From: JACVRW01 sp963808545
GTDB taxonomy: Bacteria; Actinomycetota; Thermoleophilia; Solirubrobacterales; Thermoleophilaceae
Length of the DNA: 64,000 bases
Assembly (NCBI GenBank): GCA_963808545.1
Contig: CAWEGB010000015.1
Span: forward strand, 186,001-250,000
Direction: 5' to 3'
Of the stretch, positions 1 to 7,826 are shown in pieces. Each line of letters opens with the position of its first letter. The first letter of the stretch is position 1. Below the pieces are notes generated by a model. It was not told the origin of the DNA and did no database searches. It saw only the letters and a program-made list of their open reading frames with translations. The position numbers and the translations under genes are program-made.

Positions 1-372
1 CGCGAGCGGCCGCTGCAGACCCAGGTGCTGGTGGATGGGGAGCTCTTCTTCGAGGGCGGCGCCTGGCAGCTGACCGTGGCCGGCACCGGGCACTTCGGCG
101 CCGGCTCCCGGCTCGAGACGGCGGAGGCCGATGACGGGCTGCTCGACCTGGCGATCATGACGGCGGGTTCCCGGATCCGGCTGGTGGCCCACGCCTACGG
201 CCTGCGCGCGGGCCGGCTCACGCGCCGGTCGGACGTGCGCCACGCCCGCGGCGAGGTGATCGACCTGCTCGTGCCCGTGGGCACGGGCTTCAACGTCGAC
301 GGCGAGGTGCTGGAGCTGGGCCCGTCGCGCCTGTCGGTCGAGGCTGCCGCCTTCGCGCTCGTGGCCGCCTAG
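1..372 (+). CDS. Diacylglycerol kinase-family lipid kinase, C-terminal part (5' end outside window)
   Basis: The reading frame is already open at base 1, so only the last ~123 residues are present. They match the C-terminal beta-sandwich half of YegS/DgkB-type lipid kinases: a 'GTGHFGAG' glycine turn, 'DDGLLDLAIM', and the terminal 'FNVDGEVLELGPSRLSVE' segment, where the 'DGE' turn is characteristic of the fold. Family members phosphorylate diacylglycerol or related lipids at the membrane. The ATP-binding half lies upstream and cannot be checked. The stop codon overlaps the convergent cupin gene's stop by 4 bp. The family assignment is fairly secure, the substrate is not. Confidence 0.75.
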   Translation, partial: RERPLQTQVLVDGELFFEGGAWQLTVAGTGHFGAGSRLETAEADDGLLDLAIMTAGSRIRLVAHAYGLRAGRLTRRSDVRHARGEVIDLLVPVGTGFNVDGEVLELGPSRLSVEAAAFALVAA

Positions 373-845
373 CCGGGAGGCTGCTCGCCGTCCAGGTACT
401 CACGGGCATCCTCGGCTCGAAACCAGACGCGCATGCCGCTCCCGTCGGGCCGCCGTTCGAAGGCGCCGACCTTGCCCGAGTCCGGCTGGAGCACCACGTC
501 GGGCTCGCCGCTGGTGGAGAAGGCCAGGAAGCGCACCGGAGCCTCGGTGCGGTTCACGATCTGATGGGCCCCGGCCTCGCCGCGCAGGAACGAGACCACC
601 TCGCCCTGCGCGAGCTCGCGCCAGCCCTCCGGCGTGCGCAGGCTCGGCGTGCCGTCGAGCACGATCAGGAGCTCTTCCTCCGTGAGATGAGCGTGGTAGG
701 GGTACGCGGCCTGGCCCGGGGGCAGGTTCCAGAGGCTCAGCCCGAGCCGCTCCGCACCGGCCTGGCGGCTGATCCTGGCGCGCCGGCAGGTGAAGCCCTC
801 TCCGCTGCGCGGCTCGTCGTAGTCCGGCTCTTCGATGTTGATCAT
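369..845 (-). CDS. Cupin-domain protein
   Basis: A 158-residue single-domain cupin. Motif 1 is visible as 'PYHAHLTEEELLIVLDG' (His, His, Glu metal ligands) and motif 2 as 'GAHQIVNRTEAP' (His). A reading frame continues upstream of the chosen ATG but there it is only the complement of the epimerase gene, so the start at 845 ('MINIEEPDYDEP') is preferred. A TACAAC hexamer 7 nt upstream could be its -10 box. It diverges from mce with 25 bp between start codons. Substrate unknown: small cupins include sugar-binding, dioxygenase and regulatory proteins. Confidence 0.8.
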   Translation of the reverse strand: MINIEEPDYDEPRSGEGFTCRRARISRQAGAERLGLSLWNLPPGQAAYPYHAHLTEEELLIVLDGTPSLRTPEGWRELAQGEVVSFLRGEAGAHQIVNRTEAPVRFLAFSTSGEPDVVLQPDSGKVGAFERRPDGSGMRVWFRAEDAREYLDGEQPPG

Positions 846-856
846 GCCCGGGGTTG

Positions 857-862
857 TAGCCT
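857..862 (+). promoter_or_regulatory. -10 box (TAGCCT) for leaderless mce transcript
   Basis: TAGCCT lies 8 nt before the GTG at 871 and no Shine-Dalgarno sequence is present. This matches the TAnnnT spacing seen before many genes here and helps decide the mce start. The complement of 853-858 gives TACAAC, 7 nt before the divergent cupin ATG, so the two -10 boxes overlap. Confidence 0.5.
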
Positions 863-870
863 CAGCGGCC

Positions 871-1284
871 GTGTTCGAGCGGATAGACCACATCGGCGTT
901 GCGGTCGAGGACCTCGACGGAGCCGTCGAGCTGTACCGCGACCGGCTCGGCATGGAGCTCCAGCACCGAGAGACCGTGGACGAGCAGGGCGTCGAGGCGG
1001 TGCTGCTCGGTGTGGGTGAGAGCCACGTGGAGCTGCTGCGCCCGCTCGGACCCGACACCGCCGTGGGCCGCTTCCTGGATCGGAACGGCCCCGGCCTGCA
1101 CCACGTGGCCTACGGAACCGACGACATCGACCAAGCGCTCGACTCGGTGCGCTCGGCCGGGCTCGCTCTGATCGACGAACAGCCGCGCACCGGCATTCGC
1201 AACAGCCGCGTGGCGTTCCTGCACCCGAAGTCGACCGGCGGCGTGCTGACCGAGCTGGTCGAGGCCCTGGAGGCACACCAATGA
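871..1284 (+). CDS. mce: Methylmalonyl-CoA epimerase
   Basis: A vicinal-oxygen-chelate (VOC) protein of 137 residues, the usual size for this enzyme, which interconverts (S)- and (R)-methylmalonyl-CoA in propionyl-CoA metabolism. It begins 'FERIDHIGVAVEDLDGAV', the classic epimerase N-terminus with a metal-ligand His. It has 'GPGLHHVAYGTDDID' with a second ligand His, and ends in 'KSTGGVLTELVE', whose last Glu completes the metal site. Upstream ATGs at 835 and 844 are possible, but GTG 871 matches the family N-terminus and sits 8 nt after a TAGCCT box. Its stop overlaps the next gene (ATGA). Confidence 0.88.
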   Translation: MFERIDHIGVAVEDLDGAVELYRDRLGMELQHRETVDEQGVEAVLLGVGESHVELLRPLGPDTAVGRFLDRNGPGLHHVAYGTDDIDQALDSVRSAGLALIDEQPRTGIRNSRVAFLHPKSTGGVLTELVEALEAHQ

Positions 1285-1502
1285 CCGACCCCGCTCAGCG
1301 CATAGACATCGGCTTCCAGGGCGGCCAGGTGCTCCCCTGCCGAGTGGCCAAGGAGGCGTACGACGGGCTACGCAAGGCGCTCGGCGACTCGAACGCCGAC
1401 CGCTGGTACGAGCTCGAAACCCAGGATTCCGAGGTCGCCCTCGACCTGTCGCAGATCGTCTACGTGCGTCTCGACACCGAGGGGCAGAAGGTCGGCTTCT
1501 AG
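1281..1502 (+). CDS. Small conserved-looking protein of unknown function
   Basis: A 73-residue acidic protein whose ATG overlaps the mce stop codon (ATGA), so it is probably translationally coupled to mce and followed 9 nt later by ychF. It has a short N-terminal strand region ('IDIGFQGGQVLPCRV'), a central helix ('KEAYDGLRKALGD') and C-terminal strands ending 'IVYVRLDTEGQKVGF'. That suggests a small alpha/beta fold. I do not recognise the family. No signal peptide or membrane segment is seen. Confidence 0.6.
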   Translation: MTDPAQRIDIGFQGGQVLPCRVAKEAYDGLRKALGDSNADRWYELETQDSEVALDLSQIVYVRLDTEGQKVGF

Positions 1503-1511
1503 AGGTAGTCC

Positions 1512-2597
1512 GTGAAGGTCGGGATCGTCGGGCTGCCCAACGCGGGCAAGTCCTCGCTGTTCAACGCACTGACCCGCGCCGGCGCGCAGGCGGCCAACTA
1601 TCCGTTCACCACGGTGGAGCCCAACGTGGCCGTGGTGGGCGTGCCGGACGAGCGGCTCGAGCGGGTGGCGCGAACGGTCGGCGCGCGACCCGTGGTGCAC
1701 GAGACGATCGAGTTTCACGACATCGCCGGGCTGGTGCGCGGCGCGCACGAAGGGGAGGGCCTCGGCAACCGCTTCCTCGCCAACATCCGCGAGACCGACG
1801 CGATTCTCCACGTCGTGCGCGTTCACGACGACGCACAGGTGGTGCATCCCGAGGGCCGCGTCGACCCGATGGCCGACACCGAGACGATCGAGACCGAGTT
1901 GCTGTTCGCCGACCTCGAGCAGGCCGAGCGGCGACTGGAACGGGTGAGCAAGCAGGCCAAGTCGCTCGACAAGTTGGCCGTTGCCGAGGAGCGTTGGCTG
2001 GTTCGTGTGATCGAGGCGCTGCGGCAGGGCCGAGGCGTGCGCACCGTGCCCGAGCCCGACGACGCCCCCGGCGCCGCGGTGCGGCTGGCGGCGCTCACCT
2101 CCAAGCCGGTGCTCTACGTGGCCAACGTCGCCGAGGGCGAGCCGCTCGATCCGCCGCCCGCGCTGGCCGCCCACGCCGTCGAGCGCGGCGCTCGCGCGGC
2201 AGCGGTGAGCGCCCGGCTCGACTCGGAGCTGTCGGAGCTCGACGACGACGAGGCCGCCGCGATGCGGGAGGAGCTGGGCGTGGAGGAGTCGGGCCTCGAG
2301 ATCGTGATTCGCGAGGCCTTCGCCCTGCTCGACCTGATCCAGTTCTTCACCGCGGGCCAGGACAAGGAGGCGCGAGCCTGGGCGATCCCCCGCGGCACGG
2401 GCGCGCGCCGGGCCGCCGGCTCCATCCACACCGACATGGAGCGAGGCTTCGTCGCCGCCGAGATCACCCCGTGGGAGGCGCTGGTGGAGGCCGGCGGCTA
2501 CGCGCGAGCCCGCGAGCTGGCGCTGCAGCGGGTGGAGGGGCGGGACTACGTCATGCGGGACGGTGACGTGGCGACGTTTCGGTTCACGCCGGCGTAG
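1512..2597 (+). CDS. ychF: Ribosome-associated ATPase/GTPase YchF (OLA1 family)
   Basis: A 361-residue protein of standard YchF length. The P-loop is 'GLPNAGKSS' (residues 7-15). 'NYPFTTVEPNVAVVGVPDERL' is the family switch I signature and 'DIAGLVRGAHEGEGLGN' the G3 region. In the G4 position it has NVAE (205-208) rather than NKxD, which explains the family's preference for ATP. The C-terminal TGS domain, with 'QFFTAGQDKEARAW' and the 'HTDMERGFVAAE' loop, covers about residues 275-360. The GTG start is preceded by AGAGGT. YchF binds ribosomes and affects stress responses in other bacteria. Confidence 0.95.
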   Translation: MKVGIVGLPNAGKSSLFNALTRAGAQAANYPFTTVEPNVAVVGVPDERLERVARTVGARPVVHETIEFHDIAGLVRGAHEGEGLGNRFLANIRETDAILHVVRVHDDAQVVHPEGRVDPMADTETIETELLFADLEQAERRLERVSKQAKSLDKLAVAEERWLVRVIEALRQGRGVRTVPEPDDAPGAAVRLAALTSKPVLYVANVAEGEPLDPPPALAAHAVERGARAAAVSARLDSELSELDDDEAAAMREELGVEESGLEIVIREAFALLDLIQFFTAGQDKEARAWAIPRGTGARRAAGSIHTDMERGFVAAEITPWEALVEAGGYARARELALQRVEGRDYVMRDGDVATFRFTPA

Positions 2598-2611
2598 CTG
2601 CGTTTTCGGTT

Positions 2612-2639
2612 CTGCGCTCCGCTCGGCCGGATCGCCCAC
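2612..2639 (+). repeat. Degenerate short copy of the dispersed intergenic element
   Basis: Just after the ychF stop, CTGCGCTCCGCTCGG (2612-2626) followed by CGCCCAC (2633-2639) matches the first and last parts of the block found at 28791-28831 and 49513-49553. The middle is missing. Like the two longer copies it lies immediately downstream of a plus-strand stop codon. Its short length makes homology uncertain. Confidence 0.3.
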
Positions 2640-2681
2640 CCCCTCCTGCCGGCTGGCCGGAATCGTCCTGTAACTGTCATT

Positions 2682-2694
2682 GCGGCCAGGCCGC
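2682..2694. promoter_or_regulatory. Perfect palindrome upstream of the GlxA-type regulator
   Basis: GCGGCC-A-GGCCGC is a perfect 6-bp inverted repeat 20 bp before the regulator's ATG. A CACAAT hexamer at 2703-2708 may be its -10 box. The position suits an autoregulatory operator, but GC palindromes are common in DNA of this composition. Confidence 0.3.
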
Positions 2695-2714
2695 CGGGGC
2701 GCCACAATCGGCTC

Positions 2715-3674
2715 ATGCGGCGCGTGGTCTTTCTCGTCTATCCCGGAGTTCAGACGCTCGACGTGATCGGGCCGGCCGAGGTGTTTCGCACCGCCACCGA
2801 GATCGCCGGCGAGGGCTACGAGGTCGAGGTGGTGGCGCCGGAACGCGGGCCGCTGTCCACGTCTTCGGTCTCGATCTGCGCGGAGCGGTCGATCGCGGCC
2901 TGTCGCGGCCCGATCGACACGCTGCTGGTGGCCGGTGGAAGGGGTTCGCGCGTTGCGCGCGACGATGAGCGCCTGATCCGCTGGCTGCGTGGCGCCGCCG
3001 GGCGCTCGCGGCGGGTGACCTCGGTCTGTACGGGTGCGCTGCTGCTGGCTCGCGCCGGTCTGCTCGACGGGCGCCGCGCCACCACACATTGGGCCTGGTG
3101 CGACCATCTCGCCGAGGAGCACCCGGCGGTCAAGGTCGAGCCGGAGCCGATCTTCGTCCGCGACGGCAACGTGGCCACCTCGGCCGGCGTGACCGCCGGC
3201 ATGGACCTGGCGCTGGCGCTGGTCGAGGAGGATCTCGGGGCCGAGGTGGCCCTCGGGGTGGCGCGCTGGCTCGTGCTGTTTCTGAGGCGCCCGGGCGGCC
3301 AGGCCCAGTTCAGCGCGCAGCTGGCATCGCAGACCGCAGAGCGCGCGCCACTGCGCGAGCTCCAGGGTTGGATCCCGGATCATCTCGGCGAGGATCTGAG
3401 CGTCGCGGCGCTGGCCGAGCGGGTCTCCATGAGCGAGCGCAACTTCGCCCGCGCGTTCCGGCGCGAGACCGGCGTCACTCCCGCCGCCTACGTCGAGGCG
3501 CTCCGCGTGGAGCGCGCCCGGATCGCGCTCGAGGGCGGAGCTGGATCCGTGGATGCCCTGGCCCGCGAGGTCGGCTTCGGCACCGTGGAGACGCTTCGCC
3601 GGGCCTTTCGCCGCCGTGTCGGCGTGAGCCCGGCCGACTACCGCAGCCGCTTTCGCCCCAGCGCGGCGGCCTGA
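2715..3674 (+). CDS. GlxA/FtrA-type transcriptional regulator: DJ-1/PfpI domain plus AraC helix-turn-helix
   Basis: A 319-residue protein with a type-1 glutamine-amidotransferase-like domain over about residues 1-190. It includes the nucleophile-elbow region 'SVCTGALLLARAGLLDG' followed by 'ATTHWAW'. Residues 215-315 carry two AraC helix-turn-helix motifs ('SVAALAERVSMSERNFARAF' and 'VDALAREVGFGTVETLRRAF'). Such regulators sense small amides or nitriles and usually activate a neighbouring gene. Here that is the DJ-1/PfpI enzyme 19 nt downstream, which shares the first domain. The effector is unknown. Confidence 0.9.
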   Translation: MRRVVFLVYPGVQTLDVIGPAEVFRTATEIAGEGYEVEVVAPERGPLSTSSVSICAERSIAACRGPIDTLLVAGGRGSRVARDDERLIRWLRGAAGRSRRVTSVCTGALLLARAGLLDGRRATTHWAWCDHLAEEHPAVKVEPEPIFVRDGNVATSAGVTAGMDLALALVEEDLGAEVALGVARWLVLFLRRPGGQAQFSAQLASQTAERAPLRELQGWIPDHLGEDLSVAALAERVSMSERNFARAFRRETGVTPAAYVEALRVERARIALEGGAGSVDALAREVGFGTVETLRRAFRRRVGVSPADYRSRFRPSAAA

Positions 3675-3693
3675 CCCGCGAGGAGAACCCCAA

Positions 3694-4329
3694 ATGAAGA
3701 TCGCCATCCCCCTGTACGAAGGCTTCACCGCGCTCGACGCGGTGGGTCCCTACGAAGTGCTGTCTCGCCTCCCCGGTGCCTCCGTCACCTGGCTGGCCGC
3801 CGAGCCCGGTCCCGTGCGCACCGACAACGGCATGCTGAGCATCGCCGCCGACGCCGCCTACGAGGACGAGCCCGCGCCCGAGATCGTGATGGTGCCGGGT
3901 GGCATGACCACCGACGACCACCTGGACGACGAGCGTCTCGTGGCCTGGATCCGCCGGGCCCACGAGAGCTCCCAGTGGACCACCTCGGTGTGCACGGGAT
4001 CCCTGCTCCTGGGCGCGGCCGGGGTGCTCCACGGCCTCGACGCCACCAGCCACTGGCTCGACCTCGACAAGCTCGAGCGCTTCGGCGCGCGCCCGGTGCG
4101 CGACCGCGTCGTGGAACAGCGCAGCGTGATCACCGCGGCCGGAGTGTCGTCGGGCATCGACATGGCGCTGACGCTGGTTGCCCGGATCCACGGGCCTGAG
4201 GTGGCGCAGGCCATACAGCTCGCCATCGAGTACGACCCGCAGCCGCCCTTCGACGCCGGCTCGGTGGACAAGGCCCCGCCCGAGATCGTGGAGCTGGTGC
4301 GAGGCGTGGTCGGCGCCCGCAGCGGTTGA
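3694..4329 (+). CDS. DJ-1/PfpI-family protein (isonitrile hydratase-like)
   Basis: A 211-residue stand-alone DJ-1/PfpI domain. The conserved cysteine is Cys100 in 'TTSVCTGSLLLGAAGVL', and 'DATSHWLDLDKLERFGARPV' follows as in isonitrile hydratase and related amidase-like proteins. It is preceded by a good Shine-Dalgarno (GAGGAG at 3680-3685) and lies 19 nt after the regulator gene, so the two probably form an operon. It is likely a cytoplasmic enzyme acting on the compound sensed by the regulator. Chaperone or deglycase roles in this superfamily cannot be excluded. Confidence 0.85.
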   Translation: MKIAIPLYEGFTALDAVGPYEVLSRLPGASVTWLAAEPGPVRTDNGMLSIAADAAYEDEPAPEIVMVPGGMTTDDHLDDERLVAWIRRAHESSQWTTSVCTGSLLLGAAGVLHGLDATSHWLDLDKLERFGARPVRDRVVEQRSVITAAGVSSGIDMALTLVARIHGPEVAQAIQLAIEYDPQPPFDAGSVDKAPPEIVELVRGVVGARSG

Positions 4330-4366
4330 TTGCCCCAAACGGGGGCGAGCGGTACCTTACGCCGTC

Positions 4367-4738
4367 ATGACCCGCTCGCTTCGTCGCTCGTTCCTGCCGC
4401 TCGCCGTCCTCGCGGCTACCGCCGCCTTCGTTCCGTCCGCGTCGGCCGGGCCCGTGGCCGAGGCGGCCAAGGCCTGCGACCCCGGCAACACCCGCGGCTA
4501 CGGCACGACCTACGTAATCAGGATCAGCGTGAGCGGCGGGCCGTCCTGCAGCGGCGCGAAGAAGCTCATCAAGGCCTTCCACGGCTGCCGGCCCGGCAAG
4601 CGCGGGAGATGCCCACGGGTGGCGGGTTACCGCTGCAGCGAGAACCGCTTCAACAGCTCGAGCCAGTCATACGACTCGAAGGTCAGCTGCCGCAAGGGCG
4701 GCCGTACGGTCAAGCACACCTACACGCAGTTCCTCTAG
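4367..4738 (+). CDS. Small secreted cysteine-containing protein, unknown function
   Basis: A 123-residue protein. The N-terminus 'MTRSLRRSFLPLAVLAATAAFVPSASA' is a clear signal peptide (charged n-region, hydrophobic core, ASA cleavage site). The mature part is basic and has six cysteines ('AKACDP', 'GPSCSG', 'HGCRPGKRGRCPR', 'YRCSE', 'SCRKGG'), suggesting disulfides. The ATG was chosen because TACCTT lies 8 nt upstream. The stop overlaps the convergent SGNH gene by 4 bp. No family recognised. Confidence 0.7.
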   Translation: MTRSLRRSFLPLAVLAATAAFVPSASAGPVAEAAKACDPGNTRGYGTTYVIRISVSGGPSCSGAKKLIKAFHGCRPGKRGRCPRVAGYRCSENRFNSSSQSYDSKVSCRKGGRTVKHTYTQFL

Positions 4739-5772
4739 TCGGCGAAGTCCCGGCGGACGGCCTCGATCACCGCGTCCGCGGCCAGCTCCGCGCCGCGGCC
4801 GTTCAGGTGGATGCCGTCCGGCTCGCGCACGATCTGCCGGCGCCCGTCCACCTCCATCGCGTCCCGGTACGTGCCGTCCGGCGTGAAGAGCTCCTCCATG
4901 TCGAGGACGCGCACCTGCGCGCGGTAGGGCTGCGCCGCCACCTCTATGGCGGCGTTTACGGCACGAGCGATCTCCTGACGGTCGGGCTCGCGCGGGGCCG
5001 GCAGGGTCAGCCAGTACACGCGTGCGCGGCCGGCGCGGCGATAGGTGTTCATCATGCGGCGCACGCGGTAGGCGAACTCCGCGGCCCACACGGCGCCGCA
5101 GCACTCCACCGACTCGTCGTCCGGTCCCGGTAGGTCGAAGCCCTCGTTCGCGCCGATGAAGACCACCACGGCGTCGGGGCTCCGATCGGCCACCTGCTCG
5201 GTGGAGAGCTTGCCCCAGTCCACCAGGCCGGTCTTGGAGATGCCGGTGCCCACGTGCGGGTCGCGCTCCACCTCCACGTCGCCGCCCGCCTCGGCGTAGC
5301 GGCGGGCCAGCTCCACGTCGAGCGGCATGGCCAGCGAGTCACCGGTCACGAGCACCGTGCCGAGCTCTCCGGGCGCCGTCTCCGTGCCGAGCTCGGCCGG
5401 GTCGAAGGAGGTTGGCGGCACGGCGGGCACGCCCCGCACCCCGCCGGCCGCGGGCGCCGATTCCTCGAAGCCGCCGGCCTCGCCCACGCCGTCGTCCTCG
5501 AGGAAGGCCAGGGCGTCGTCGGTCCACTCGTCGAAGGGCAGGCGGTCGGCGATCCAGCCGGTCGGGGCGCCCACCGCGAGCGTCAGCTCGCGCCCGACCC
5601 CCGGGTCCATCTCCTCGCCGGCCGAGCGGATGGACGAGCCCTCGAAGAGGGCGAGCAGCAGGGCCGCAACGAACACCACCGTCACGGCCTGCCGGGCGCT
5701 CAGCCTGCGGCCCTTCGGCGCCGGGGGCACGGGCGGCTCGGGGCTCGTCGGGTAGTAGGGCTTCTCGGCCAC
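4735..5772 (-). CDS. Membrane-anchored SGNH (GDSL-type) hydrolase, DUF459-like
   Basis: 345 residues. Residues 28-43 form one membrane anchor, followed by an acidic, Pro/Ala-rich linker (95-135) and an extracytoplasmic SGNH domain. The catalytic blocks are 'VTGDSLAMP' (Ser146), 'FIGANEGFD' (207-213, block III Asn) and 'EPDGIHLNGRGAE' (Asp319, His322). It is a clear paralogue of the SGNH lipoprotein at 7800-9047: both share GTGISK, a CCG motif, 'YWL-LP-P' and 'LFTP-G-YRD'. It lies 3 nt downstream of the MBOAT gene, the usual partner of such hydrolases in O-acylation or deacylation of surface polymers. Confidence 0.82.
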   Translation of the reverse strand: MAEKPYYPTSPEPPVPPAPKGRRLSARQAVTVVFVAALLLALFEGSSIRSAGEEMDPGVGRELTLAVGAPTGWIADRLPFDEWTDDALAFLEDDGVGEAGGFEESAPAAGGVRGVPAVPPTSFDPAELGTETAPGELGTVLVTGDSLAMPLDVELARRYAEAGGDVEVERDPHVGTGISKTGLVDWGKLSTEQVADRSPDAVVVFIGANEGFDLPGPDDESVECCGAVWAAEFAYRVRRMMNTYRRAGRARVYWLTLPAPREPDRQEIARAVNAAIEVAAQPYRAQVRVLDMEELFTPDGTYRDAMEVDGRRQIVREPDGIHLNGRGAELAADAVIEAVRRDFAD

Positions 5773-5775
5773 GGC

Positions 5776-7173
5776 TCAGAACTGGAAGTAGATGAAGGGG
5801 GGAACGCCCTCGCTGGGCACGGTAGCGCCCACGAGCGCCACCACGACGGCGAGGCTCAGCCCGAGCGCCGGGGCGGGCAGGGCGGCGAGGCGCACTCTCA
5901 GCCGGTCGAGCGGATCGGGCGGCAGCAGCTGGAAGCCGATCACCACCAGCACCGCGCCCACGGTGACCGGCGTCCACAGGGTGGCGGGGCCAGGCTCGAA
6001 GAGCTGGCCGATGAAGGTGCCGGCCAGCTCGAGGCTCTCCGCGCGGAACAGGATCCAGCCGAACACCACGACGTTGAAGACGATCAGCCAGGCCAGCCAC
6101 GTGGGAGGAGCCTTGACCCCCCGGTCGCGCAGCGCGTGCTCGACCACCAGGGCCGTGCCGTGCAGCGCTCCCCACAGCACGAAGCCCCAGGCGGCACCGT
6201 GCCAGAGCCCGCCCAGGACCATGGTGATCATCAGGTTGCGTGCTGTCTTGAGCCTGCCGCCGCGGTTGCCGCCCAGCGGGATGTAGAGGAAGTCGCGCAG
6301 GAAGCGCGACAGCGTCATGTGCCAGCGCTGCCAGAAGTCGCGGAAGCTCAGGGCCCGGTACGGGCTGTTGAAGTTCTGCGGGAAGATGAAGCCCATCAGC
6401 AGAGCCACCCCGATGGCGATGTCCGTGTAGCCCGAGAAGTCGCAGTAGATCTGGGCGGCGTAGGCGTAGGCGGCGAGGGCCACATCCGGCGCCGCGTAGG
6501 CCTCGGGCACGCCGAACACCGGGTCCACGACCTCGCGGGCCAGGTAGTCCGCCAGCGCGACCTTCTTCACCAGGCCGATCGCTATCAGCACCACGCCGGC
6601 GCCCACGGCCACGTTGCGAGGGTCGCGCGGGCTGGCCAGCTGGGGGATGAACTCGCGGGCGCGCACGATCGGCCCTGCCACCACGTGCGGGAAGAACGAG
6701 AGATAGAGGGCGAAGTCGATCGTCGACGCGGGCCGCAGCAGCCCGCGCTTGACGTCCACCACGTACGAGATTGCCTGGAACGTGATGAAGGACAGCCCGA
6801 TCGGCAGTGCCAGCGTCAGCAGCGGCAGCGGCATCCCGAGCCCGAGCGAGTCGAGGAAGCTGCCGACCTCGCCCGCGAAGAAGCCGTAGTACTTGAACAC
6901 ACCCAGCACCGCGAGGTCGACGACCACCGTGGCCGCCATGATGTGCGTTCGCCTCCTGTCGTCCGAGGCGCGCGCCACCAGCACCGCGCCGGCCTGGTTG
7001 GCCAGCGTGACCCCGGCCAGGAGGAGCGCGTAGCGCGGGCTGGCGGCGGCGTAGAAGACATAGCTCGCAACCAGCACGAAGGGCTTCCACAGGTGCGGGC
7101 GCGGCATCAGCAGCCACGACAGGCCGAGGACCACCGGAAAGAAGAATGCGAATTCGAAGGACGGGAATACCAC
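5776..7173 (-). CDS. MBOAT-family O-acyltransferase (AlgI/DltB-like)
   Basis: A 465-residue multi-pass membrane protein. Family marks are 'FPHVVAGPIVRAREFIPQL' (163-181), 'DFSGYTDIAIGVALLMGF' (245-262), 'FRDFWQRWHMTLSRFLRD' (277-294) and the catalytic His325 in 'GGLWHGAAWGF'. Relatives move acyl groups, usually acetyl, across the membrane onto exported polysaccharides or teichoic acids with help from an SGNH partner. Start is GTG. Its 5' end overlaps the divergent SGNH gene at 7146 by 28 bp. Acceptor polymer unknown. Confidence 0.92.
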   Translation of the reverse strand: MVFPSFEFAFFFPVVLGLSWLLMPRPHLWKPFVLVASYVFYAAASPRYALLLAGVTLANQAGAVLVARASDDRRRTHIMAATVVVDLAVLGVFKYYGFFAGEVGSFLDSLGLGMPLPLLTLALPIGLSFITFQAISYVVDVKRGLLRPASTIDFALYLSFFPHVVAGPIVRAREFIPQLASPRDPRNVAVGAGVVLIAIGLVKKVALADYLAREVVDPVFGVPEAYAAPDVALAAYAYAAQIYCDFSGYTDIAIGVALLMGFIFPQNFNSPYRALSFRDFWQRWHMTLSRFLRDFLYIPLGGNRGGRLKTARNLMITMVLGGLWHGAAWGFVLWGALHGTALVVEHALRDRGVKAPPTWLAWLIVFNVVVFGWILFRAESLELAGTFIGQLFEPGPATLWTPVTVGAVLVVIGFQLLPPDPLDRLRVRLAALPAPALGLSLAVVVALVGATVPSEGVPPFIYFQF

Positions 7174-7826
7174 GGCGCGCGAGCGCGATATTAGGTGCGC
7201 TGGCCGCGGCCCTCGCCGTCGGCGTGGCCGCGCCCGCCTCGGAGGCGTGCGGCGGCGTGGAGCGCTACCGGGCCGAGACGCCCCGCACGGGCGAGCGCAC
7301 GGCGCTGGCCGTCGGCGACTCGATCATGCTCGGCGCGGTCGAGCAGCTCAGCAGCAGGGGCTTCGAGGTCGACGTTCGCGGTTGCCGCCAGTTCTCCGAG
7401 GGGCTCGCCGTGCTGGCCGCACGGGCGCGGGCGGGATCCCTCCCCGGGGTGGTGGTCATGGCGCTCGGCACCAACTGGACCGTGGAGCGCAGGCAGGTGC
7501 GCCGGGCCCTCGTCATCATCGGACGCGAGCGGGTGCTCGGCCTGGTCACGCCCAGGGAGGTGGGCGGCGCGGCCAGCTCGGACCAGGCGGTCATGCGGGC
7601 AGCCGGCGAGCGCTGGCGCAGGCGGGTGAAGGTGCTCGACTGGGTGCGTCACAGCAGCGGGCACCCGAACTGGTTCTGGAGCGACGGCCTCCACCTTCAG
7701 CCGCGCGGGGCGCGCGCTCTCACCCGGCTGATGGCGCCCGCCCTGAGGTGGCCCGCGCCGGACTACGACGCGCCGGCGCCGCCCCCGGCCCAGCCGGCTT
7801 CAGCGCAGGATCCGCTCGCGCCGTAA
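7146..7826 (+). CDS. Small secreted SGNH-like protein with altered block III
   Basis: 226 residues with an N-terminal signal segment (residues ~11-30) ending near 'APASEA'. Block I is 'LAVGDSIMLGA' (Ser59) and block V is 'WSDGLHLQPRGA' (Asp180, His183). The block III position reads 'ALGTNWTV' (108-113) instead of GxND, so Asn is kept but not Asp. It is shorter than and divergent from the two flanking SGNH proteins. Its 5' end overlaps the MBOAT gene head-to-head and its 3' end overlaps the next SGNH gene by 27 bp. It may act on the same polymer, for example as an esterase. Confidence 0.72.
   Translation: MRIRRTGIPRRASAILGALAAALAVGVAAPASEACGGVERYRAETPRTGERTALAVGDSIMLGAVEQLSSRGFEVDVRGCRQFSEGLAVLAARARAGSLPGVVVMALGTNWTVERRQVRRALVIIGRERVLGLVTPREVGGAASSDQAVMRAAGERWRRRVKVLDWVRHSSGHPNWFWSDGLHLQPRGARALTRLMAPALRWPAPDYDAPAPPPAQPASAQDPLAP

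Noticed and set aside
1368..3728. A 786-codon antisense open frame across ychF and the GlxA-type regulator
   Set aside because: It runs across two well-supported genes in the opposite direction, its translation is Arg/His/Gly-rich noise, and no start signal is seen.
5254..7194. A 646-codon open frame antisense to the SGNH and MBOAT genes
   Set aside because: Composition is low-complexity Arg/His/Glu and it opposes two genes with clear catalytic motifs.
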